DNA of 64,000 nt from Diphasiastrum complanatum (Eukaryota > Streptophyta > Lycopodiopsida > Lycopodiales > Lycopodiaceae). Positions 24,101 through 36,100 of the stretch are shown here, piece after piece (positions within the stretch are counted from its first letter, which is position 1; every line of letters begins with the position of its first letter). The translations under genes and the position numbers were made by a program. The notes under the pieces were generated by a model, which saw only the letters and a list, made by a program, of their open reading frames with translations, was not told the DNA's origin and did not search any database. The stretch spans positions 37,670,991 to 37,734,990 of the forward strand of contig CM055109.1 in NCBI GenBank assembly GCA_029204225.1, written 5' to 3'.

Positions 24101-27100
24101 GGTGCCTCCAGAATACACACGAACTCTGAGCACTGAGCATTACGTAGGTTAGCAATCTTCTATTTACATTCTATCATGATAAAATTCACCTATATAGAAC
24201 GAAACATATTTTTCAGATTATTCCTATTAGGAAGACAAGGTAGTTAATCACCATGCATTAACTGTGTACAACAGGAAATTGTGAGACGTATACCTTGGCC
24301 AAGCAGACACGAGCCCTGGGAGAAAGTTCCCGGTGACAAGTAGAAAGTTTTGCAATCGCAGTTACCACAAAACAGAGCAAACGAGCCTGAGCTGATCTTC
24401 CAGCTAATGCCCCTTCATGAGTCATTTTCTGGTCCCTGCTCCTTGGCATTTGACTGTACACGCAGGAAGAGTCGATTCCTTAATCTTGAACCCAACTGGA
24501 TAGACTTCTAGGAACAAAAGTTTCCACATCAACAAAAAGAAATGGCTAAGTGTCAACCTGGATGACAAATTTTCATACAATACTAATTCCAAAGTTTCAA
24601 ACAATTCCCTTGCTGCATCTTTCTGAGAAGCTCCACCACCTCCATGTTCCCCGACTGCCCAACAAAGTTGTGATGCCAACTCAGCCTGCAGAAAATATCC
24701 CCTTTCTGTTCTCAATGACATTCTCAAAATAAACTTCAGTTTATGGAAAATATCTCTTTGTTGCTTGAAGTGCAGAAAAGCTTAAATCTTTCATAAATGG
24801 AACTTTGTTCAATGTGGACCTTAGCTGAGCTTGTGTGGGGTTGGCCGATCCTGTCCATGATTGGCTTCTGCAAAGAATCTATGAATTTAAGCTCCATGAT
24901 CAGTGAGAACAACAATTAGGCTGCAAAAACAAAATTTATCCTGAACATGAACATAATCTTGAAATCTTTCCTGCTAACAATGAGTTCACATCAATGAGAG
25001 AATTTGACTCTCGTGAAGGTTCTGGTAGGGGAGGTCTCACCCTTCTCTCGTGGACTCTAGAAAATTCATTGTGTTCTATGTTAGGTTAGTGATTCCTTGT
25101 CATGCCTTCTTAGTGATATCAAAGTCAAAGCTTGCATGTTGAAAATCTCTAGTGTTGAGTAAGGAGTGCTACCAAGAGAGGAAGTCAAACTTCACAAGGA
25201 TAAAGTTTTTTCGCTTTGAAGTTTGGATCAAGCTTGCTTTAGTGATTGCTCATTCTGTATGTGTTAAAAGAACACAATCAGTAGTAGACATGTAATTAAC
25301 ATACAATGACACAATACTAAATATCCTTATGCAGAATACACAGACAAAACAATTTCCTTGCAAGATGTATCACGTCGACTTTATGGTGTTTGGCATCTAT
25401 GCAGTTGAGTCACTCACCACAAAAGGAGAAAACACTGCATTTTTGTTGCCATTTACATCAAAATTAAGCTACTTAATTGCAGTGTAAAACAATGGCATGC
25501 CATGACTGCAAGGCCTGGAAAGCTGAACGAGAACCACAACTGAATTCAAGGGAACCTTGATTGTGCATCAAGTTTTTAGCATTCACTTTAAGCAAACATT
25601 TGCTTGTTCTATATAAACCCATCAAAACTCTTGTGGGGCTGTTATAAGGTTGTTTACATGACTACCAGATGTGACTATGGTAAGCATGTACTCAATGAAT
25701 GCTGTGTCATCTCTTGTGGAGCAGAATACAGCCCTCACTTGCAGTCCAGAGGACAGAACATAATGCATCTTCACAAATAAGTCGAGTGTTAAGCTTTTGT
25801 AGACAACCAACCAAGGAATTGAGCTGTCTCACTTTACAAGCCTGTGTCAATTGAGGCAGGTCTCTATGCTTGCATGACACATACTCAAACTCTATCACAG
25901 GCCATACTTACAATCATATGGGGAAGTAAGACATGATTAAGGTCTATGCTGGTGTCAACTCATTGTCATGATGCTCAAATGCATATGATGGTACAACTCA
26001 CACAGGTAGACAGCAACACAGCATCGATATCAATATAGAATGAAGAATGAGAGTGTGAGTGAGAGAGCACTTTTTCCCCCAAATTTTGTGATAGACATGG
26101 GATCTGAGAACGCAATGCTCTTATATTCGATATGCTTCATCCTCCCCTGGCAGCTCCTGTAACCTGCCTATCTTGATCAATAGCCAATGCACCGATACTC
26201 TAGGTTCATTAATTACAAATAGACTGTGTCATTTGCAGGCTGAAATAACTGTATTGCAAAAAATGCTCATTGTAGAAATTAGGTCTGATCTAGAATGGGT
26301 TATTCTATGTGCCTGTTTCTATGAAATGGAGTTTTTTGAATGCATGGTGATCCGCTTGTGATGAGTTTGCAAGGAACGCAAGGAACGACTGATAAGAAGG
26401 CATGAGACTTTGTACATACCAAGTGATATAACAAGTCTATCCTATCCTCCTGATGCATGATAGAGCATCAGTATATCTGCTTGTTGTTATCAAAATAATC
26501 AGTGTGTGTGTCTTTTTATAGAATGTCGTCATTGAGACTTGTCAACTTGCTCATAGCTTCCACTTTTAATAAGTTGCAAACTTGTCTGAAATCATTTAAT
26601 GTGTTATGAAAGATTTGCCAAGGGTCATCGTGAGCAATGTGGGCACCTGATTTCTCTAAACATCAAGAAACTTTGATGTTGGGCCTATAGAAAAAAACTT
26701 TATGGAATACGTTGTTTTGGTGGTTTGACCGAACATCAAAAAAATGACAATTTGTAGGACCATTAAAATGGTTGGAGGAACCTTTTAGTTTCATCTTTTG
26801 GAGCCTTCCAAGGTGTTCCTAGCTACTATAAATAAAAACTTGACTCAAATTTCTCATATTATTGAGTTTGGTGTCTTGAGCTCTCTGTAGAGGAATTTCA
26901 ATTTCTAAGAATTTGCCTGAGCAGAATCAATGAACCGTTAACGGTTCACCACGGTTCTGGAAACCGTACAGTGAACCGTATGGTTCTTTAAAAATTTTGC
27001 CCAGAACCGTGGTGAACCGCACTGAATAATTAATTAATTTATTTTTTTTTTGTCCCAGCCCCCAAAAATAGCCCAAAAAAATGCTAATAAAATGCCAAAT

Positions 27101-30100
27101 TTTTTTCAGAAAAAGCAGATTCTCCCTACTTAGATTATTTACTTCAAATGATTTAATCTCCCAAATTGATAAGAGAGAGGGACAAAAACTAGCTTTGAGG
27201 GGTTTTGGGGGGAAATTTAGGAAAATTAATTAATTTTTTTTTTTTTTTTTTACATGAACCGTACCACGGTTCAAGGAACCGTGGTACGGTTCCTTCCACG
27301 GTTCCCAGAACCGTGGGTTCTATGCAACAACCTTTGTCTCTCATTAAGTTTTCTTGATTAGGGAATGCTTTGTGGATGCTACTTGCTACCTTTGTACTTC
27401 ATTTGATACCAATATCTGGGATTGAGTTCATAACAGGCGTACGTTCCGGAACGTACTGGGTCGGAACGATTTTTTGTGAGTTCAAAAAAAAAATGTAAAA
27501 CGACCCCGTTGAACCGATCGGGCCGGCTCGGACATACAACTTCTGAGTCACGGATCTCTGTACCCTGCCTGCTGGCACCTTATCACTGTGTGTTCAATCA
27601 AAGGTGAACGTTCACAAGGCTTCCTGCTTTCTTTCCACAAGCTCACCATCGCTGGAAACTCCTGGACCACGTCCATGATATGCCTTTTATGTCCAATCGA
27701 TGTTTGTCATTTCATTTGCTGAGTGATTTACTGTTCCTTTTCCTTTGAGCTTAGATGCTCCTCAAGCTTCCTTAGATAATATGGTTTTTTTTTTCCTTTG
27801 TAAAAAAATGTATTTTTTTTTTTTTTGATGGTCTCGTTCCGGAACGGCGGAACGCATTCCAGAACGCGTTCCGTTCCGGAACGGGCAACTAAGATAACAG
27901 GGTATCAAAAGCACTGTTCTAAGAAGTTTGGGAAGGTGCTACTTTGTTCTATTTTTTATCTCTTTCTTGTTGCTTTCTCTCTAGTTGTTTTCTCTCTCTA
28001 GACAATAGTAGACATCTTTTGCCATAACTTGTTCATTTGTGATCAAAATTGAATTTTGTTGATTCCATTCATTTTTAGCAACTAGGCCCTTGAAGAAGTG
28101 ATTTTCTTTGCTAGCATTTTTTGCAAACCCTGATTTAAAAAACCCTCATATTTACTTTCAAAGAAGGTCATCTCTTTCATGCTTTTTGGTGACAAAATTT
28201 GAAGATAAATACATTTTAGGGAACTCAAGATCATGGTGCACCTACAAAAGCAAATAACACATCCATCGCATTTCTCTTTCAAAAGTTATTGCAAATTCAA
28301 AAATTCTGATCAAAGGAGTGTTTTCAAATTTCATGTACCACTTTTTGTTCAACATTTAAGCTCTTTATTGTTCTGCAATGGTCAAGATCCATTTTTTTTC
28401 CATTTTGACAAGCTTGACATGAAGTTATTGCAACCTCGTGCTCCTATTTTGTACAAGGTTGTAAAGTGCTATTACGACATATATCCTTGTTGGTTCCTTC
28501 ACCTTTTGGTGTCATGTTCCCACACATCATGATTTGATGGCAAACGATTCTTGATTCGTCAAAGAATCATTTGGGTCCAATTCAAATAAAAAAGAATCAA
28601 ACGAGTCATTTGATTTTGCTTTTTTGATTTTTTAATTTGTATTCAAATGTTTAACCAATGTACTGTGTGATTGATGTTTCATGATAAACCATGGATACTC
28701 ATAACTTGCAATGTTAAGCGGAAGTTGGAACATGGAATCTAGATGATGGAACATCATGGAGTCTACAAAATAGAATCAATTATTGCAGTTCATGAAGGTT
28801 GATTGTGTCCATTGTCATGTGCATTGTGATTCTGTGAAGACTAATTTGGTTTCAACTTCCTACAAGGAATAGTGACTTATATGTATTCAGTAGCAATCTA
28901 ATATTTATTATAAACATGCAGGCATTACGTAATTTCAGCACTCTATCTAAAAAAATGCAAATTTTTTTTCCACCCAATTCTTTTGGGATGGACCCGGACC
29001 CGCGGTTCTAAACCACGAAAGATTTGTCGACTTCAAGCGTGCTTTCCACTCAGTACCGAGACACCTCTTCATATAAAGATTTAGGAGCCTCCAATTTTCA
29101 CAAGACAAGCACTAGTGATGGCTCTTTATGAGAGGTTTTGGGATGCTTCACAACAAATAGAGGAACTTCAAAAATGGCATCCAACACTATAGGAGTGAAG
29201 CAAGGGGGCTCTCTTCCTCCCATGCTAGTTGAGCTTTACATAGATGAGCTAGAGTCTATCACATAAGGATGGTGGCCCCGTAAGCAAGTTGGGTGATGTC
29301 CTAACTCCATTCTACTTTATGCGGACGATATAATCTTACTTTCATCCTCAAGATAATGGATATAGAGGCATCTTGATACCTTACTCTCTTTCTGCAAGGT
29401 GTGGGTTTAGAGGTCAACATACAGAAGACTAAGGTTATAATCTTAAATACTTCTAGATCTTTTGCTCAAAGATAGCTCTTCTCCCTTAATAGTCAATCAC
29501 TAGAGCTAGTTTCGTCTTACACTAGTCTCCTCTTTCTAGGACTTATTTTTAGCATGAGACATGTCACTCAGGGCTATCTAGAAAAGGGTAAAACTTCTTT
29601 GGTCACTATGGAGAGACTTTGTTATGGCAGACAACATTGTGCCATCTTTTCGTCAAGATGGTTACACTAACAAATATGTATGCTATTGAGACTTGGTGAA
29701 GAGGGTACATCAAATTGGACAACTACTTCATGTGAAAGATTTCAACTAGTTTTACTCTTTTGGTCATATTTGTATATTTGGCAATTGAGGCCAATTTTCA
29801 TATTAGACTTAGAGTTTCACTTTTCAAAGTTATATTAGTCTAAAAACATTTGAATAAACACTTTTGGAAAGTGTGGGAAACTATAGAACACGAGTTTTGG
29901 AGGGATTCAATTTGAGTAGTAGATACATTGAATCTAGTCACAATAATAGTAGGGTTTTCATTATGGAGGGAAACCAAAGTTTGAATTTAGGTCCTGCTAT
30001 AAAAGGATGTAACTCGTGGGAAGAGAAGACATTCTCTCTCTCTTATCTCCTTCATGCTTATACATGGTTCTCTTGGGTTCCACTATCCATTGGTGGACTA

Positions 30101-33100
30101 TACTTGTGATATCTTGCAATTCTATGTGTAGAATGTTCATTAAATGCAATTTTCAGATCCACACGTGTGAAATACAGTAGCTTACTGTATTGTACGGACA
30201 GCAACATTATCTTATCTGTTGGTTCATGTTTGATCAAGATCTATAAAGTTTGCATCTCATTCTTAGAGTAGATGCTGATTTTTCTACATTGGCAAGATTA
30301 GTGAATTGCTTGTTTTTCTCACCAAAGATCAAAGGGGGGATCTGAAATTCTTCACATGGTATCAGAGCTTGTGTTTCAGGTTATAGAGGAAGCATTCACA
30401 ATCTATCAATGATTTGGAGAAGATATCAATGCTAGAGCATGCTAGATTGGATTCTACACCAAAATCGAGTTTCTTGCATATGTAGATTGGATCTTTTGTA
30501 GATCAAAACTCTATTTAGGGTTATAATCTTGATCAATTCCAATTTCACACAATACATACTGAATTTGGCCGATTTTTAGAGCACTGGAGAAGCCTAAGTG
30601 GTGTAGATCAGGTCATTGCTACATGGCTACATCAAGTGGAGTCATGTTGGAAGCCAATGATAAGCTTACCTCAAGTAACTATTTATTGTGGAAAGAGAGG
30701 ATGGAATCACTTCTTGAGATAAATAATGTTTTGGATACGTTTGGAAGAGAGGCCAGCAACACAACAAGATCAAATGAGGTATGACAAGAGGGCCAAAAGG
30801 GCTCTACACATGATAAAGATGAATGTTACCAATGAGCTTCTCAAAGAAGTTGGTAAGAGTACTTCATCAAAGGATGCTTGGGATTCGTTAAAGAAGCTTC
30901 ATAAATCCAAGTCTATTTCTAGAGTAGTGAAGAAAGTCCAAATACTTTTATTTTGAGAGTGAAAGCATTGAATGATGAGTTAGCTTGCATTGATAAGAGC
31001 ATTAAGGAAGGAGAGCTTGTACAAGACTTAAGTTATTCTTAATGGATTGTTGGATGCTCATGCTAACATTATTCAAAGTCTTGCCATTCAAAAGACTTTG
31101 CCAAGTTTGATTGATCTTCAAGAGATCTTGATCAATGAAGAATATACGCTTCAAGCAAGAGGTGGATCTTCATCAACATCTCAAGTTGGAGACAAGGCTA
31201 TGTTTATCAAGGGCAAAAGCAGAAGTAAATGGTCTAAAGGATAAGATCAAGGGGAGGCTTCATCAAATGGCAAAAAGAAAGATAGATCAAAGCTCAAGTG
31301 CTTCTATTGTGGCATCAAAGGACACTTTGCAAGTGAGTGCTACAAGAAGAAGAGAGATCAAGGAGACAAGCAAGGTAATCTTACTCTTGATGAGGATGGT
31401 TTGGATGTTCGAGATGCAAATGATGATGCTTTTGTCATGTCTTCATGTATGCTTGCTAATGATGGAGATCTAGATCCATGGTGGATTGATAGTGGAGCAA
31501 GTTCGCACATGACTTTTCACAAAGCGTACTTCACTTCCTTGTTGGCATATGGACATGACAAGAGGGTGATCCACATGGCCAATGATGGTGAGTGTGCAAT
31601 CAAAGGAATTGGCACAATTCCTATTTCTCTTTCTACAAATAGGAATGTTCAGTTGGAAGATGTTTTGTTCATTCCATCTATTACCAAGAATCTACTTAGT
31701 GTGAGTCAATTGCTAAGTAAAGGCCTCAAAGTTGAGTTTGATGGAGATGCTTGTATGATCAAAAGGAAGGATATCTTGATTGCAAAAGGTAAAAGGCAAG
31801 GGAAGTTGTTCAAACTAGATGCTTGTGTTATTGCTAACTAAGTTGGATGTGTTGCAAGAGAGCAAATACCTATTCAAGAGATTGGCATAAAAGGATGGGA
31901 CACCTCAACTTCAAGTCATTGGAGGTAATGGCTAGGAAGCAAGTTGTGACTGGTCTTCCAAGTTCCTTAAAAAGTATCAATCATGTTTGTGAGTCTTGTG
32001 CTTTGTCAAAGTCACATAGACTACCTTAATCTAGATCTACAAAGCCTTTTCAAGTTGTACATTCGGATATTCATGGAATTACTACAATTAGCAATAGTGG
32101 AGCTAAGATGTATGTAGCTTTTATTGACGATTTTAGTAGATTTTGTTGGATCTATTTACTAAAGAGCAAAGATGAAGTTTAAGATGTCTTTGTTAAGTTC
32201 AAGAATGCAAGGGAGAACCAATTTTCCACAAGGATCAAATGCTTAAGGAGTGACAATGGTGGACAGTACATATCTACCAAGTTCAAGGCCTGTTGTGATG
32301 AGCATGGGAGGGAGTATACAACACCAAGGTCCCCACAACAAAATGGAGTGGCCGAGAGGAAGAATAGGACTTTATGTGAAAGTGCCAAAGCCATGCAGTT
32401 AAGTGCTAATCTTGGTAAGCCATTTTAGGATCAAGCTTTGTTGTGTGCTAATTTCTTGTGCAATAGGTGGTCGAGTGCTATTTTGGATGGAAGGACACCT
32501 TTTGAGATGCTATTCAAGAGGAGGCCGAGTGTCAACTTTTTTAGAACTTTTGGATGCACATGCTATGTCAACATTACTCTTGATGATAAAACAAAGGAAG
32601 AGCCATCTTCAAGGAAAGGTATATTTGTTGGATATAGTGAGGTGAGTAAAGCCTACAAGATTTACATTCCTTCTACTAACAAAGTGATTGTTGGTAGAGA
32701 TGTCATTTTTTATGAGAGGAACATTCCAAAAGTATCTTCAAGCATTATCGATGGTGATGTGGATGGATCTAACGTTCTTGATGTTGATGTTAGGAAAGAG
32801 GATGACAAATCCTATCCTCGTGGTGAATCCCTTAAAATCTACCAGATCATGTCCTCAATAGCCCGTGTAACTAAAGCTATGTTCAAACGCGTTTCGAAAC
32901 GCCGTACGAAACGCGCCCATGAAACATTGATGTCAAGTTTTTCTACAAAGTTGTAGGACCATTAAGCAAGCAAATAATGTCTCTCTTTCTAAAACATATG
33001 CTCAAGTAGTGACATTTCATGTCGAAAAGAAAAAGAACCCATAAGTCATAAAGTGGGCAAGGGAAGATGAACTGTTCCTTTGTTTCCACTTCCCTTCAGG

Positions 33101-36100
33101 AAAGAGGATGACAAATCCTATCCTCGTGGTGAATCCCTTAAAATCTACCAGATCATGTCCTCAATAGCCCGTGTAACTAAAGCTATGTGATATCTCACAA
33201 TCCAAGTAGGGCGCCTATGTCAGGACACCATAAGATGGCATTTGTAGGATGAGTCATGTGAAACTCCAATCTTATCCAATGGGTCTTGACCACACCATCT
33301 ATGCATAGGATTTATGAGGGAGGTGCTTGATGTACAAGTGAAGGCCTTCAGAGAGGTGTGACATGGATATGCGATAAGAGGCCAAGAGTTGTGTGGCTTG
33401 TGACTACCAAGACGGTAACTAGGCAACAACTGCTATGACTAGACATGTGGTCTTGTCTGTCTCTCCTAACTTTATGATCCTTTGGATATATTAATGGGTA
33501 TGAAAATAACCTCGATCGGCATGGTGGTCTTTGTGAACTTTGCTAGCACAATATGTTGTGTCCGAGGGCATGAAATAGTGTGACAACATGTTAACTTGGA
33601 GGTGTGAAATGTGAAGAATTTCAGATCATTACGATCCAAATTATCCCTTTGCTCTTTGGTTAGAAAAACAAGCAATTCACCAATCTTGCCAATGTAGAAA
33701 AATAGCATCTACTCTAAGAATGAGATGCAAACTCTAGTAGATCTTGATCAAACATGAACCAAAACATAAAATAATGTTGTTGTCCATACAATAATAGTAA
33801 GCTATTGTATTTCACACATGTGAATCTGAAAATAGCATTTACTGAACATTCTACACATAGAATTGCAAGATATCACAAGTATAGTGCACCAATGGATAGT
33901 AGAACCCAAGAGAACCATGTATTAGCATGAATGAGATAAGAGAGAGAGAATGTCTTCTCTTCCCACGAGTTACATCTTTTTATAGCAGGTCCAAACCTAA
34001 GTTCAAAATTTGGTTTCCCTCCATAATAAAAACCCTACTATTATTGTGACTAGATTCAATTTATCTACTACTCAAATTGAATCCCTCCAAAACTCGTGTT
34101 TTATAGTTTTCCACACTTTCCAAAAGTGTTTATTCAAATGTTCTTAGACTAATATAACTTTGAAAAGTGAAACTCTAAGTCTAATATGGAAATTGGCCTC
34201 AATTGCCAAATATACAAATATGGCCAAAATAGTAAAACTAGTTGAAATCTTTCACACTCCCTCTTCAACTAGTTTAAGCATGGACTTTGAAAATGCCACC
34301 TCAATATGCTTGTTCCTAGCATGAAAGATAGGATTGGTTGCCAACCTTTGGGCTGATATATTGTCACAAAGATGATTGGGCTCTCTGAAAGATCCTGCAA
34401 GTGAAGATCCTTGATCATCCTCTTGATCCATATCATCTCCTATGTGCAATGTGTAAGAGCTTTGTACTTGGCCTCAAAAGATGACAATGAGATAGTGGCT
34501 TATTTCTTCGACATCAATGATATAGCTCCATCACCTATGAAAATACAATGAGCACTAATGGATTTCCTATCCATTGTATTTCCAGCATAGTTTGAATATG
34601 AAAATCCAAACAAGTTAGGTGAAGATCCCTCATACAATATGCCAAAATCTCGAGTTCCAATGATGTACCTCAAAACTCGTTTCCCTAGCTTCTCACTAGG
34701 ATCTTGCATGAATTGGCTCAATCTTCCAACACAATAGCTTAGATCTGGTCTTGTAATGGTTAGATAGATGAGTGACTTCCTATAGAGAGTAATGTCCTCG
34801 AAGAATCTTTCATTATCTCTTATAGTTAGCTTTACATTTGACTCCATAGGTGTATCACAAGGTTTTGCATCTACCATATGAAATCTTTCTAGAATAGAAT
34901 TAGCATACTTCTCTTGACAAATGAAAGTAGATTGAGAAGATCTAATGACTTCTATTCCTAAAATGTAATGCGAATTACCAAGATCATGCACCTCAAATTC
35001 CTTCTTAAGAGCACTCTTGATATATCCTCCACATCTTGATTGTCTCCACCACTCAAGATGATATCATCCACATAGATTAGCAAGATGGTAACATCATTTC
35101 CAGCAAACCTATAATAAAGTGAATGATCATACTCACTCATAACAAAGCCTTGAGAGAGTAAAAAAGTGTTAAGCTTAGCATACCAACTCCTTGGTGCTTG
35201 CTTAAGGCCATACAAACTCTTTTGTACACATGATTTGGGTCTTGGGTTGCTCCATGTACACTTCCTCCTCAAGATCACCATTCAAAAATGCATTTGTAAT
35301 GTCCAATTGCCATAGATCCCATCCATAAAGAGTAGCAAGAGAGATGATGACCCAATGCTGACCATCTTTGCCACGGGTGCAAAGGTTTCATCATAGTCAA
35401 TCCCATGTTCTTGAGCATATCCTTTTGCCACCAACCTTGCCTTGTACTTGTTGATAGATCCATCTTGGTTTGTCTTCACCTTGAAGATCCATTTGCATCC
35501 AATGGCTTTCTTGTCTTTAAGTAACTCCACCAATCTCCATGTTCTATTCTTCATAAGAGCTTGATACTCAAGATCCATTGCTTGGATCCACTCCTCTTTG
35601 TTCCTTGCTTCATTTACACATGTAGGTTCATCAAAAGAGGTTAGGAAAGCAACATAATTTCTAGAAACTACTTGCTTACCCATTTCATCATAAGTGAGCC
35701 TTGAAGGCATTTGTCTTTTCCTTGATGTTCTCCTTGGCTTTTGACTTGATGATGGTCCTTCATCATCACCATCCAAAGTAGGATCCCCCGAAGGGAAGTG
35801 GAAACAAAGGAACAGTTCATCTTCCCTTGCCCACTTTATGACTTATGGGTTCTTTTTCTTTTCGACATGAAATGTCACTACTTGAGCATATGTTTTAGAA
35901 AGAGAGACATTATTTGCTTGCTTAATGGTCCTACAACTTTGTAGAAAAACTTGACATCAATGTTTCATGGGCGCGTTTCGTACGGCGTTTCGAAACGCGT
36001 TTGAACATAACTTTAGTTACATGGGCTATTGAGGACATGATCTGGTAGATTTTAAGGGATTCACCACGAGGATAGGATTTGTCATCCTCTTTCCTGAAGG

